64,000 bases of DNA, taken from Aedes albopictus. Lineage: Eukaryota > Arthropoda > Insecta > Diptera > Culicidae. The notes beneath the pieces were generated by a model, which was not told where the DNA came from, searched no databases, and saw nothing but the letters and a program-made list of their open reading frames with translations. Both the position numbers and the translations under genes were made by a program. Position 1 is the first letter of the stretch, and every line of letters begins with the position of its first letter. This document shows positions 45,189 through 58,040 of the stretch, piece by piece. Location of the stretch: positions 430,019,265 through 430,083,264 of the forward strand of contig NC_085138.1 of assembly GCF_035046485.1 (NCBI RefSeq), read 5' to 3'.

Positions 45189-47128
45189 TGCATAGACCTA
45201 AATATCCCACACACTCCGATATTAAAATTTAATTCAAATGATAAAAGTGCATTTCACCCCACACTCCCATAAGAACGGCTTTAATTTACGCCAATATCAA
45301 TGCCCATCGCAACTAACGCGCAAAATTTCGGCAGCTAGAAAAATCGCACCATACATTACTGACCTGGTTTTATGAATCATCGCTCATGTGACGACGGACG
45401 GATGGTCGGCCGGGGCAACGATCGCGCAACGATACGTTGTTCATGATCGTACACGTTGGGTCCGGTCGGTGTGATGCAATTTCAATTATGCTTACGGGAC
45501 AACGATGGGTAATAAACCCGAAAGAATGATATGGAACCGCGACATCATATTTAACGCGCTGGAATAAAGATTGTTTATTTTTTTGTTTCGAAATCAAGGC
45601 GCCGAATTGGCCGGGTAAGGTTCTGAACTCAGGTGAACCTTAGCTGGAATGTTCTGAAATTGAGACACCGTATTGGCGGCATACGGCGCCGGACTTGTTT
45701 TGCACTCGATTTGTTTTGACTTCGAGTAAACTGAAAGAAAAGAATGTGGGGGTATAATTTCAACCAACATCCGCGTACGGGGTTCGGCTAGGGTTCACTG
45801 TGCCCAAGTAAGGTACACTTCAATAACAAAGCAGGCGCTTTGTTTTGGAGAATTTGGTGCCAAATTCCAAAGACGATGAGGATGATGATGGTGACGATGA
45901 TGATGATGGGGAGAATGATAATGACGTTGATGGTGGGGTTCAATTCTTTCACACACCCAAGCCTTGTATACGCTCAAGTGAGGCGGGGCTAGAAGATGTA
46001 GGCCGTGGCAGTGTTGGTAAACTCACACTCAAAGCACACTCATGAACCGCTCCTGCGTGAGCAAACTCGCGCGCGATTCTGAATCGTTTTCTCACGCGCG
46101 AGTTTTTCATGCAAAATCTCGCTCTCACGAGTCAAGCGCCGAAATCTCGTTTGCTTATAAAACAAATTCAAATCAATTTGAACGACATTCAATGTTGTTG
46201 TACGCTAGATTTGCTTTTGTTCTATCATGCAATCCTAAAAACTTCGATGTAAATAGTAGTAACACCAAGAAATATAGCAATGAGTGAAATCACGAGTCAA
46301 CTCATGCATGATTTTTTCGGCGGCGAGTTTGGCGAGTCAAGAATCGCGCATGAAACAACTCATCCATGAGATTTGAGAATTTGAGTTTTTCCCAACACTG
46401 GGCCGTGGTGTAAAGATTCTCAGTAGGTTTTGTGCGAACACGCCCAAGTCAGGCGTGGTTAGGAGATTTAAGTTTTTCGTTGGGCTTGGGATACGCCCAA
46501 GATAGAAGAGTCGTGATGTTTTCAAGAAGAGAAGGATTTTAATCACGATGAGGACAAGTAGGATAGGTAGAGGTCTAGGTTTTGGACTTATTAGTATTTT
46601 CATTTGGTAGGGTTTTGGATACGCCCAAATTGGTTCGGGCATTGTTAGGATTTATCATGACATCTTCGGCAAGACGAGAATGATCGTAGGAATTTTAGAC
46701 ACGCCCAAGCTGGTTCGGGTATTGCTAGGAAATTTAGGCTATAAATACGGAGGCTTTGGCTTCAGTCGGGGTCAGTTGTTGAGAGTCAGTAGTCGGGGAG
46801 TTCGGTGACAACGTTAACGCAGGCAGCACATCGGATAAGTCTTGAGCTCCCATGTGGGACACCTCTAGATACTGTCCAAATAAAAGCTGTAGGTAGGACG
46901 TAGTAGTCGGGTCAAGAAGAAGCTGGAAGTGTCTCTAGTAGTTCGGTGAAGAAATACAGATAATGTTAAGATGATATAAGAAAAAGTGAACCGTTGTAAT
47001 ATAAGATAAGTGATGGTTTGTGATACTTCAATATAGTTTATTAAAACTGTGTCGGACTGTAATGAAATGAAAGATATCACATTCCGTGTAGTGTTTAATG
47101 CAGCCCCTGGACGGTACAGGGCGCTTCA
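45189..47128 (+). repeat. 5' LTR of the second gypsy (1540 bp plus a 400-bp MITE insertion)
   Basis: Length is 1940 bp, which equals the 1540-bp 3' LTR plus 392 bp of MITE and its 8-bp TSD. Includes a GATGAT microsatellite around 45870-45930 and a TATAAATA promoter-like box near 46740. Minus-strand H/Y-rich open frames over the microsatellite are not genes. Confidence 0.93.
46009..46400. mobile_element. 392-bp hAT MITE in the 5' LTR
   Basis: CAGTGTTGGTAAACTCACAC...CCCAACACTG, with duplicated target GGCCGTGG (46001-46008, 46401-46408) and an empty site in the 3' LTR. Same family and same length as the outer split copy (41190-61907), opposite orientation. Confidence 0.95.
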
Positions 47129-47131
47129 ATA

Positions 47132-47149
47132 TGGTGACAGCGCAAAACT
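47132..47149 (+). promoter_or_regulatory. primer binding site of the second gypsy
   Basis: TGGTGACAGCGCAAAACT starts three bases after the LTR. The TGG start complements a tRNA CCA end; the tRNA species is not identified with confidence. Confidence 0.5.
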
Positions 47150-48324
47150 GTTCGACAATTAGAACAGCGGAACGCCAATTTTCTGACTGGAAGAAGAAAT
47201 CAGTGTCAGAATCAGTGCAAACCATTAACATTGAACAGTTTTGAACAATTGAGAAGAAAACAATGTTACAGACTGGATGGAAAAGATGAAGTTCGTGGCA
47301 ACGCAAGTGATAGTGGAATACAACGTAGCACCGAATAGGAAATGGCAACGCAACAACCTGTGTATGGAACCGAGTGTCTGGACCAATGGACATAATTCAG
47401 CCTGCATTATTTGATGGTATCGTGAGTATTAACCTTTTAAATGATTAAGTGTTTGAGATGGTTTAAAATTTTTGTGAGGTGGTTTGAAATGAAGGAAATT
47501 TTTTACGATACAAACAAAAACATTTTAATTGAAATACTGTTGTGGGAAAAATAAAGAAGTTATTCAAAAATTAATAAAAAAAAAGGGAAATCATAGTGAT
47601 TTTCAATAAATAATGGAAAAATATAACAACAATAATGATTTCAAGAAGAACAAGTGGATGAAAATTACGAACAAACACTAGTTAATAAAATCAAAGGAAA
47701 ATCGCGGACTTCTGTTAACGATTAAAATTATTGATGCATAATTACGTGCTGATTTTGAGACCGTGTTTAAAATAAGAAAACTAAGAAGTACAGTCTTTTT
47801 TTTTATTATACGAGACAATCGCAACCAAGTTTTTTTTAGAATTTACTAAAATTCGAAAATCTCAAGTTACAATTCATCAAATTTTCAATATCTTTTTGCA
47901 ATAATAGGAAGCTGAATGTAATATGTTTTGAACATCTGATTTTTTTTTCGTCAGATTGGATATTGATAAGTGTAAGGAACAATCGTCTTAAATTTTAGCA
48001 AAATATTCAATAAATCAAGATTTGTATTTTTCTTTCAAAAAAAAAAATCTTTATCAGTTGTAGCAATGTTGATTCAAAATCGCCAGCTTTGTACGGGATA
48101 TCGAAAATATTTTCAGCTCTACTGTATTTTTCTTTCCTTATGCTTTCAAACTTAGGGCATAATTTTACACTAAACATGATGTTCAGCTGTAAACTAGCAT
48201 TACAATGGAATGGAATCAATTAAAAGTTGAAAAAAAAAAAATTGTAACTATGCAGCAGACCTGCAACAATTAGGTCGTGTTAATTTGAATTAAAAAAAAA
48301 ATCAGTAAAAATATCAACATAAAA

Positions 48325-49239
48325 ATGACCACGAATACAATGGATGAAATAGGCAACAATAGTGGAGCGAACAACGCTAGATTTGAATTTCCAATAAATT
48401 TTGCTATACAGTGTATTCCAGAATTTCATGGTAGTGCGTGTGAATTAGATGCTTTCATATATCAAATAAATTGTTTTTTGAAACCCATAAAACGGATAAC
48501 TGATGCTAGTGAAAGGAAAAATGCAGAAACCATACTCATTCAAATTGCACTGTCTAAACTTAAAGGCCCAGCAGCGTTAAAATTTAAAAACATTCTTGCA
48601 AATACTTGGGATAAAGTGAAAGATAATCTCCAAAAAGAATTCGGAGTTAGTTTACAATTGGAAGAACTGTTTAATAAAATAGAGACCCTTGAACAAGGCA
48701 AGTGTGAAAGTTTTAAAAGCTACAAAGATCGCGTTCTTCAACTTAAGAGGAATATTGATGAATTCGAACAAGATTATATTAAAGATCCTACAATTGAGTC
48801 ATACGCTCAAAGACATTTAAGAATACATTTTCTAGCGGGATTGGAAGATATAAATTTGAAAGTTTTTGCAAAAACGAAAAAAGAAGACTCATTGGAAGAT
48901 TTGGTAGATTACCTACAAGAAGAATGCATCGATGTGGAACAACAAGAACGCATCGAGCAGAGATTGAGGGATTCCCACACTGCAGAATTTTACAGGCAAC
49001 AAAATGAAAAACAGAAATTCAGTAATCCACAATGTATTGATCACAACTTCCATTACGATAAAAGTAGATTCAACCAGAGCGAAATAGGTTATGAAAAAGA
49101 TTTTAACAATTATAGATATCTAGGACAACAAGAAATTTATCGTGGTGATTACCAGATGCCTTATTGGACCAACAGAAATTTTGATGAACGCAACATGGGA
49201 ATTCAAAACAACATTTGCTATGATGAGCGAAAAAACTAA
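48325..49239 (+). CDS. gag: gag of the second gypsy
   Basis: 304 codons from ATG to TAA, uninterrupted. Residues about 20-200 form a helical retrotransposon gag domain (PEFHGSACELDAFIYQINCFL, then ALKFKNILANTWDKVKDNLQKEFG and SYKDRVLQLKRNID). The C-terminal third is N/Q/Y-rich, with no C-C-H-C knuckle, unlike many gypsy gags. It forms the particle shell. The first ATG follows an about 1.2-kb AT-rich leader. Expression of pol from the same RNA relies on the heptamer at the gag end. Confidence 0.9.
   Translation: MTTNTMDEIGNNSGANNARFEFPINFAIQCIPEFHGSACELDAFIYQINCFLKPIKRITDASERKNAETILIQIALSKLKGPAALKFKNILANTWDKVKDNLQKEFGVSLQLEELFNKIETLEQGKCESFKSYKDRVLQLKRNIDEFEQDYIKDPTIESYAQRHLRIHFLAGLEDINLKVFAKTKKEDSLEDLVDYLQEECIDVEQQERIEQRLRDSHTAEFYRQQNEKQKFSNPQCIDHNFHYDKSRFNQSEIGYEKDFNNYRYLGQQEIYRGDYQMPYWTNRNFDERNMGIQNNICYDERKN
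49230..49236 (+). promoter_or_regulatory. -1 ribosomal frameshift heptamer A_AAA_AAC (gag/pol)
   Basis: In gag phase (cgA AAA AAC) and followed by the gag stop TAA (49237-49239). The -1 frame is open from here through the pol ORF, although the first pol ATG is only at 49329. Confidence 0.8.
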
Positions 49240-52200
49240 ATAACCGGAGGTTCGTTAATTGCGTCCGATCACTCCGTCAATCAGAAAATAATTTAGAAAG
49301 GCGCTTATATGCTGCAAGTAATAAGAAAATGATGCCCATGAACATAAATAAGAGTTATAACATACCACAAAAACAAATGGTTCAATTTGATAAATGCATT
49401 CCAGCACAAGAAAAAGTATTTATACATTGGACGGGCAATAATCAATTTATGTTAAATATACCCACTGTAGAAAGACCATACACAAAAATCAATTACATGA
49501 TAGACACAGGCTCACAACTAAACATATTAAGATGGGATGCAGCCCCTAGAATCGGAGCAACAGACATAGATTATTCTGAATCTGAAAAGTTTTTGATTTC
49601 GGGATTCAATGGAAGTCAAACAAGAACGCTCGGATCTACTGAAGTTAGTTTAATAATTGGGAAGTCTAAGTATAAGATAAAATTTTATTTAGTTCACCAC
49701 TTAAATGTACATGGTATCATAGGAGCAGAATTTTTGAAACAGCATACATTATATATTAGCCAGAACTTTGATTACATAGCCCTACGCAAGCCAGATAGTG
49801 TAGAATATAATATTAACAATATTACAACAACAAAGTACGTAATGGTATCAGATAAATCTTGCCAGACTGATCTACAAGATAATAGTTGTATACAATATGA
49901 TAACAATGACAAAAGCTGTCAAGTAAATTTTGATATTGATGAAGTCATACATGATGAAATAGTTACACAGCCAATCGTACCGAAAAAAGATTATTCATGC
50001 AATATGTGCCTTTATGAGAAGTATTATGAGGACGAGGAATGTATAAATCAACATTTTGATGAAGCATATTATAATAATGGATGTTACAATAAGAATGTAG
50101 AGGCCGGGAATCAATATACGCCGGAGGATTTAGATTCAAACCAAGATCTAAGTTTGATAGATAATTTGAATTATGAACAAATACAAGGTAAAAATCGTAT
50201 CGAAAAATTGCTAGATACAATTGATTTGAAGCATTTGAAAAGCGCTAATTACGACGCAATGGAAAATATAATGGCAAGATATTGTGATGTATTTTATTTG
50301 AAAGGGGATCACCTGACAGTAACAGATGCAGCAGTACATGAAATTGAAACAACGACTAATGTGCCAATAAATAAAAGGCAGTATAGGTTCCCTGAATCAA
50401 CAAAGAAACAAATTAATGAGGAAATTGAAGAAATGCGTCGGCAAGGGATTATTAGGCCCAGTAAAAGTCCTTGGAATGCACCTGTTTTATGCATACCAAA
50501 GAAAGATTTAGACGAAGAAGGAAACAAAAAGCATAGAATTGTGGTAGATTTTAGGGCATTGAATTTGATAACTAAACCATTTGTATATCCGATTCCACAA
50601 ATAAATGAAATATTGGATAGCCTAGGCGATAGCAAATACTTTTCAACAATTGATCTGAAATCGGGATTTTATCAAGTTCCTATAGACCCAAGAGATGCTG
50701 CTAAAACTGCATTTTCTACACCCAAAGGTCATTTTGAATTCACGAGAATGCCTATGGGGCTTAGAAACAGTCCCTCAACTTTTCAAAGACTGATGAACAC
50801 AGTTTTATTTGAAATTGAAGATGTTAAAGCAATCGTTTATTTGGATGATATCATTGTTTTTGGAAGAACAATTCAAGAGCATAACGAGAATCTGATTAAA
50901 GTTTTGAAAGCTCTTCGTAAACATAATTTAAAAATTGAACCAACAAAATGCCAAATTTTGAAAACCGAATTGAAATTTTTAGGACATACAGTTGATAAAA
51001 ATGGTATTCGTCCGCTTGATGGTAATATTAAGGCTATACGAGAAATGGCAATACCAAAAACTGTAAAAGGAGTGCGATCATTCCTAGGAACAGTTAACTT
51101 TTATGGTAAGCTTATACCAGGAATTGCAGAAAAACGAAAACCTCTGAATGATCTATTGAAGAAAAATGTAAAATTTAACTGGACCTCAGAGTGCCAGAAA
51201 GCATTTGAAGAATTGAAAAACTTTTTAACGTCTGACTCTTTGCTAGTGAGACCAAATTACAAGGACACATTTGTTTTAACGACAGATGCCAGTGAATACG
51301 CTATTGGAGCAGTTTTATCGAATGAAAAATCAATTGACAGACCCATAGCTTACGCTAGTAGGGGACTTATTGGAGCAGAACGAAAATATCATACAATTGA
51401 GAAAGAATTACTGGCCATAGTATGGGCAGTGAATTATTTCCGTCATTATATTTACAATCAGAGATTTATTGTTTACACAGATCATAGACCATTGATCTCA
51501 ATATGGCATCTAAAAGAAACTTCATCAGTCCTCACACGTTTGCGTTTGAAATTGCAAGGATTGGAATGCGATATTCGATACAAACAAGGAAAGGATAACG
51601 TTGTAGCGGATTTTCTCTCTAGGTTAAATCCAGACAATGAATCAGAAGAGCAAAGTCATCCAGCCGATGAAATTAAAACCGCAAGGTCGCAATTAATTGC
51701 TGTGGTCACCCGACAGCAAAAGAAAAAAGCAGAACAAGAAAACATATTCATTCATCCAAACAAGCAGCTGATGGGAAAAGACACCGTTCCGTGCCGCAGT
51801 AACGGGGGCGCGATCGCTGCCCGGGACTATGAAAGCGAGGGAACCAAAACAAAAACGCAAAAAAAGACCTATATGAATGATAGCGTAAATAATAATTGCA
51901 CGGGTTCTGACCTACGAGCATGCCTACGCGGCATAAACAAGGTGTCAAATTCACCTCCAGCAAGTACGAGTGCGATATCGGACGAGGCTGAAGTTGAAGA
52001 ATCCATAAAAGTAACCACAACGTCATCCGAGCCATTTGAAAAATTATATATGGATATTGTAGTTCTCCCAGAATCCGAATGGGGCAACAAATACGCGCTG
52101 GTCATGCAGGATGACCTTACAAGATTTTTGGTAGTAGCTCCAATGGACAATCAAGAAGCGGAGACTGTATCCAAAACTTTTGTCGAAAAATTCATTTGTA

Positions 52201-52850
52201 AATTCGGTACTCCGTTGGAACTGGTGACAGACCAAGGAGCAAATTTCATGAGCAAATTTTTTAAACACGCATGCAAAATTTTGAAAATCAAAAAAATCAA
52301 TACAAGTGCTTATCACCCACAAGCAAATCTAGTAGAACGATCAAACAGAGAATTGAAAACATATTTGCGACAATTTGTCGGAGAAAACCCGCAACAATGG
52401 GACCAACATCTTGATTATTTTACCTTTGAATACAATACTACAAATAATAGCTCAACAAGCTACAGTCCGTTCGAACTTTTATATGGAAGAAAGGCAAGGA
52501 TTCCTACCTCTATATACACTCCAGCAGATTCAGATTTAACATATAATGACTATTTTTGCGAAATGAAACAAATTCTTAAAAATTTGCATGAAAACGCCAA
52601 AAGAAATTTGATTATTTCGAAAGAGAAACGTAAAATTATTTATGATAAGAAAACCGAAGAATGGCAACCTATGTGGGGCGAGTTGGTTTTAGTACAAGCA
52701 ATCCCAACAGGAACAGGTCAAAAACTTTAAAGTAAATGGAGAGGCCCATACGCAGTAGTTGACCTACCCAGCGAACAAACCACAATCATTAAAAATGGGA
52801 ACAAATTTGAAAAAGTCCACAATAATAGGTTAAAAAAGTATAATAATTGA
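49236..52850 (+). pseudogene. pol: pol of the second gypsy, with premature stop and atypical integrase
   Basis: Open in the -1 frame to TAA at 52728-52730. The same frame then runs on to TGA at 52848-52850 and contains the GPY-type motif KWRGPYAVV, so the TAA truncates the integrase C-terminus. Protease MIDTGSQLN near 49498. RT FSTIDLKSGFYQVP near 50640 and the active site YLDDI near 50839. RNase H LTTDASEYAIGAVL near 51278 and YTDHRPL, GKDNVVADFLSR. Between RNase H and the integrase core (about 51640-52030) the usual H-H-C-C zinc-binding module is absent; a less AT-rich S/T/K-rich stretch replaces it. The core has YMDIVV, VTDQGANF and NLVERSNR, but one residue is missing between the last two, giving 34 instead of 35. 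The integrase is probably non-functional. Confidence 0.9.
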
Positions 52851-55847
52851 TTAGCTATGCGTAGTCGTCAATGTATAAATTGATGTAAATATTGAAAAAC
52901 CAATTATTTCCTTATTACGAATGATTTTTTGTAAATATTAGTTACTAAATATGTTGTTAAAAAAAAATACCATAGGAATAATATGTTAGGATAGAGGCTT
53001 GCGTAGGATAGCTAGGAATATTAATTGAATTATTATAATAAATAAACAATTAACATATATAATTGTAGTAAGGTTCACAACAAAGCGGTTAACGATTGGA
53101 GAGCATACGAATTAACTTAATTGAAATTATATCGTAACAACTTAAAAGGAATTGAAAAAAAAATAAAATAAAATAAAAAATTATGATAATAGCAATAAAT
53201 TAAAAAAAAAAAAAAAAATATGAGAATATGGAGAGACATAAAGAAATGATGATGATAAATGAATCAGGATAATGAAAATAAGTTTTCGGGAAATTTTGTA
53301 CAGCTGAATTATAACAAAAATGCGTCCATCAATTCGGCATGAGTTTGAATGCAAGAACGATTTGAATGTACCGAAGAGCTGAAAAGGGGTAATTTGGGAT
53401 GAGGAAACATAACTATGCAAAATGATTATTTGAAAAGGGAATGAAGAATTGGGTAATTGATATATTGGGAATAATATGATGGGAAATACAAAGTAATCTT
53501 GAAAGGGGATCATTGGGGTATATCGGGTAACAATAGCGGGGAATGTATAAGAAGAAAAATAATAACTTTAGAGATTCTTGAATAAAGAAGCAGCTCTATT
53601 TAACGTTAATACATATGGGATACATAATAAATGAGGTTTGAACAAACAAACAAAAGACATAAATTGTTGATTGAGAGTATTAATAATAAAAAGAAACAAT
53701 GACAACAACCGAACGATTATTCTCTGAAATGATAAAGCAAAACGGATTAAACAAAAAAAAAAAAAACAATTTAGAAACAATTTAGACCCTAATGAAACTA
53801 CGGAGGACGCTCCTATATAAAATGGCCATGTTACATAACATTTTTGAAAGTATATACGAGATCGGATGAAAATTGAATGATGAGGACAAGGGAGGGCCCC
53901 CCAGAATGCTTGTGAATGTTGAGTGTGAATGATGAATGAATAACTAATTTAAAAAAAAAAAAATAATAATAATAATATGTGAATGAAAAATGAAGTAATA
54001 TTTTTAGATTCGGAATCATTAGGTGGCGTCAAGAAACAAAAACTAGAAATTAACATAAATATATTTATATTTTATCAAATCATGAATTAAACACAAGATC
54101 TAAGTCTCGTTACAGGTATCCATCCAAAAGCCTTATTCGGTAAGGGGGAGAAGTCGTAGCAATAAGGCGATCAAGCCGAGCCTGCGAAAGGAAACGGAGC
54201 AAACAGGAATTGAAAGAAAACGCACTGGAGAGAATTCTGCAGTGAGATTTTTTTTGGAATTGGTAATATAGATGTTTATAGTGATCCTGCAGAAGCTTTC
54301 CATTGCTACAACTCACATTTTAATATTTTACGGTTTTTGGAAAAAAAAAAACAGTTTATGACTTTTAAGAAAAGTAACGGTAACAGAGCATGATTAATGT
54401 AATGGTGCATTTTTTTTAATACTATTGTAAAGGTTATATTTTGCACATACAAGAAAAACAAATAATAATAACATGAAGACTAAAAGTTCAGTTTGCCATG
54501 GTAGATCAATATTTTATAAATCGATTGTTTCGACAGAATTAAAAATACAACTTCCTCGAGAGATGACGCGGGAAGACAAGACAAGAAGGCAACACCTGGC
54601 GAGAGCAATCAGAGGGGCAGTTCAACAGTACCTCTATGAAAACGTACCACAGCCAATTGGTACGATGACGAGAAATAACAGATCGGATGGAAAGTTGAAG
54701 GTTAAAGGTGCTGGTATGGCGGAGGAGAGAATTCAACGAACATAATTTTATCACCGGAGACGATTCAAGGTCAACTCGAGTGGCACATCGAGACAAACAT
54801 TATTGTACATCTGCGAATCTGCTAATATGAACCAACACAATGCAGAGAATCGGGAAAAACAACAACAACAACAACAATTCATACAAACATATGATGAGAG
54901 AAGAACGTCTTCAAAGTTTTCCAAATTAACCGACATAATGTAATGTTCACCAACCGCATTACATTCACCATTGAAAAAGCACTTACTCCGTGCTTTATAC
55001 AACAACAATTAACAGTGACCACAATCAGGAATGCAACATTTCGACATCATCAAAAGCTTTGGAATTTAAGTCAACCAATTACAAACTCTTTAAAGAGTGT
55101 GCAACAGTTCCACAATTTGCACCAGGTCAAAGACAACAATATTCGCATCACTATTGAGATTGATCCAATACCAACAAAATTCAGAAGGCGGGCGATAAGT
55201 AATCAACCACAACACCGTAAACGACAATGATAAACAATCCAGTTCGGAAGGCAACTTATGACACTTTTTCGAGAAACAACAGAAAGCAACAGTAAAACTA
55301 GTTCTTCTGTATGCAAACGACAGCGCGGAAATTACCAGCAGGGAAATACGATTCAACCGAGGTAATATCCGGATACCAAAACTTCAGGGTCACGTCACCA
55401 TAGGACACGACATCAACAGAATCAACTACATCATCTTCAAGACAAACCAGTACAACAGAGAAACAACGATACCATTCATCTGAGACCTGAAACTAACCAA
55501 TTGATCTGGACATCTAACAAGAAGAGGTAGAAATCAATGGCAGGCGAACAAACCCTACGACGAATCAAGAGGAGCAGCAGCGAGTACCAAGGAAGTCAAT
55601 CTCTTGAGGAAGAATGTAAGGAAGTTAATGCGGTAAATTTACGATTCTTTTGGAAGTTGAAAAACTGTAACTTAAAACATTTTGAGACACTTACAGGGAA
55701 GATGAAGATTAGGATAGCAATTTCAGATTATATATTAACAATCATCGTTAGCATCATCATATAAATGCTGAGTTTTTTTTTACGGGGGATACATTTTACC
55801 CACATACTTACATTTGAACGTGATTTTTATACACGTTCAAACTCCGC
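52851..55847. other. 3-kb post-pol region of the second gypsy, no env recognised
   Basis: AT-rich with poly-A patches (53160-53220, 53950). Small open frames at 54473-54745, 54943-55230 and 55537-55764 (+) have basic, Q/N-rich products without signal peptide, cysteine pattern or membrane segment. A purine run GGTAAGGGGGAGAAG at about 54140 resembles an internal polypurine tract. Confidence 0.5.
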
Positions 55848-55861
55848 TGAGTGGGAGGGCA
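55848..55861 (+). promoter_or_regulatory. polypurine tract before the 3' LTR
   Basis: GAGTGGGAGGGCA directly precedes the TG of the 3' LTR; this is where plus-strand DNA synthesis would start. Confidence 0.6.
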
Positions 55862-57401
55862 TGCATAGACCTAAATATCCCACACACTCCGATATTAAAA
55901 TTTAATTCAAATGATAAAAGTGCATTTCACCCCACACTCCCATAAGAACGGCTTTAATTTACGCCAATATCAATGCCCATCGCAACTAACGCGCAAAATT
56001 TCGGCAGCTAGAAAAATCGCACCATACATTACTGACCTGGTTTTATGAATCATCGCTCATGTGACGACGGACGGATGGTCGGCCGGGGCAACGATCGCGC
56101 AACGATACGTTGTTCATGATCGTACACGTTGGGTCCGGTCGGTGTGATGCAATTTCAATTATGCTTACGGGACAACGATGGGTAATAAACCCGAAAGAAT
56201 GATATGGAACCGCGACATCATATTTAACGCGCTGGAATAAAGATTGTTTATTTTTTTGTTTCGAAATCAAGGCGCCGAATTGGCCGGGTAAGGTTCTGAA
56301 CTCAGGTGAACCTTAGCTGGAATGTTCTGAAATTGAGACACCGTATTGGCGGCATACGGCGCCGGACTTGTTTTGCACTCGATTTGTTTTGACTTCGAGT
56401 AAACTGAAAGAAAAGAATGTGGGGGTATAATTTCAACCAACATCCGCGTACGGGGTTCGGCTAGGGTTCACTGTGCCCAAGTAAGGTACACTTCAATAAC
56501 AAAGCAGGCGCTTTGTTTTGGAGAATTTGGTGCCAAATTCCAAAGACGATGAGGATGATGATGGTGACGATGATGATGATGGGGAGAATGATAATGACGT
56601 TGATGGTGGGGTTCAATTCTTTCACACACCCAAGCCTTGTATACGCTCAAGTGAGGCGGGGCTAGAAGATGTAGGCCGTGGTGTAAAGATTCTCAGTAGG
56701 TTTTGTGCGAACACGCCCAAGTCAGGCGTGGTTAGGAGATTTAAGTTTTTCGTTGGGCTTGGGATACGCCCAAGATAGAAGAGTCGTGATGTTTTCAAGA
56801 AGAGAAGGATTTTAATCACGATGAGGACAAGTAGGATAGGTAGAGGTCTAGGTTTTGGACTTATTAGTATTTTCATTTGGTAGGGTTTTGGATACGCCCA
56901 AATTGGTTCGGGCATTGTTAGGATTTATCATGACATCTTCGGCAAGACGAGAATGATCGTAGGAATTTTAGACACGCCCAAGCTGGTTCGGGTATTGCTA
57001 GGAAATTTAGGCTATAAATACGGAGGCTTTGGCTTCAGTCGGGGTCAGTTGTTGAGAGTCAGTAGTCGGGGAGTTCGGTGACAACGTTAACGCAGGCAGC
57101 ACATCGGATAAGTCTTGAGCTCCCATGTGGGACACCTCTAGATACTGTCCAAATAAAAGCTGTAGGTAGGACGTAGTAGTCGGGTCAAGAAGAAGCTGGA
57201 AGTGTCTCTAGTAGTTCGGTGAAGAAATACAGATAATGTTAAGATGATATAAGAAAAAGTGAACCGTTGTAATATAAGATAAGTGATGGTTTGTGATACT
57301 TCAATATAGTTTATTAAAACTGTGTCGGACTGTAATGAAATGAAAGATATCACATTCCGTGTAGTGTTTAATGCAGCCCCTGGACGGTACAGGGCGCTTC
57401 A
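55862..57401 (+). repeat. 3' LTR of the second gypsy (1540 bp, uninterrupted)
   Basis: Identical by eye to the 5' LTR in the stretches compared. It preserves the pre-insertion site TAGGCCGTGGTG (about 56672-56683) that is duplicated around the MITE in the 5' LTR. Confidence 0.93.
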
Positions 57402-58040
57402 CATGCACCGATTTCCAGTTTCGAAAAGCCCAAAGCTCGGTTTCGGCATATCCACGTTGATTTGGTTGGCCCCCTACCGCCATCCAAGGGAAACCGTTAT
57501 CTGCTCACCATTGTCGACCGATTTTCCCGTTGGCCCGAAGCAATACCACTCCAGGATATTACGGCTCGGACAGTAGCAATGGCTTTGTACACCGAATGGA
57601 TTTCTCGATATGGCGCACCTGAAACAATTACTACTGACCAAGGGCGTCAGTTTGAGTCAGAAGTGTTCAAAGAGCTGACGCACCTGCTTGGAGTACATCA
57701 CATTCACACCACCGCTTATCATCCCCAATCGAACGGAATGGTGGAGCGTTTCCACCGTACGATGAAAGCGGCATTAATGTGCACCGATCCGAAGAACTGG
57801 CACGACCGCCTACCGTTGGTACTACTTGGATTAAGATCTGCCTTTCGTGAGGATTCCCGATGTTCGGCAGCGGACCTCGTGTTTGGCCAACAGTTAAGGA
57901 TTCCAGGAGAATTCTACGACTCGCCTGCCCAGGATGTCAACCGTACGGAATTCGCGAAGGAATTACATCGAATGTTTTCGGATTTGAAAGCTCCTGAAGG
58001 CACACGTCATTCGAAAGAACGAGTTTTCATGAACCCTAGA

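Larger units (their letters stand above)
45189..57401 (+). mobile_element. second Ty3/gypsy retrotransposon, 12.2 kb with 1540-bp LTRs
   Basis: Long LTRs start TGCATAGACC and end GGGCGCTTCA, flanked by CATG (45185-45188, 57402-57405), a 4-bp duplication usual for gypsy. Order: 5' LTR (with a MITE), primer site, 1.2-kb AT-rich leader, gag, pol, a 3.0-kb post-pol region without a recognised gene, purine tract, 3' LTR. It is inserted in the same orientation within the integrase of the CsRn1 element. All LTR stretches compared by eye are identical, so insertion is recent. Confidence 0.93.

Noticed and set aside
45865..45930. D/E-rich coding-looking run (GATGAT repeat), repeated at about 56540-56600
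   Set aside because: It is a microsatellite inside both LTRs, not a gene.
54473..55764. Envelope gene of the second gypsy
   Set aside because: Small frames lack signal peptide, membrane segment and cysteine pattern; nothing env-like seen.
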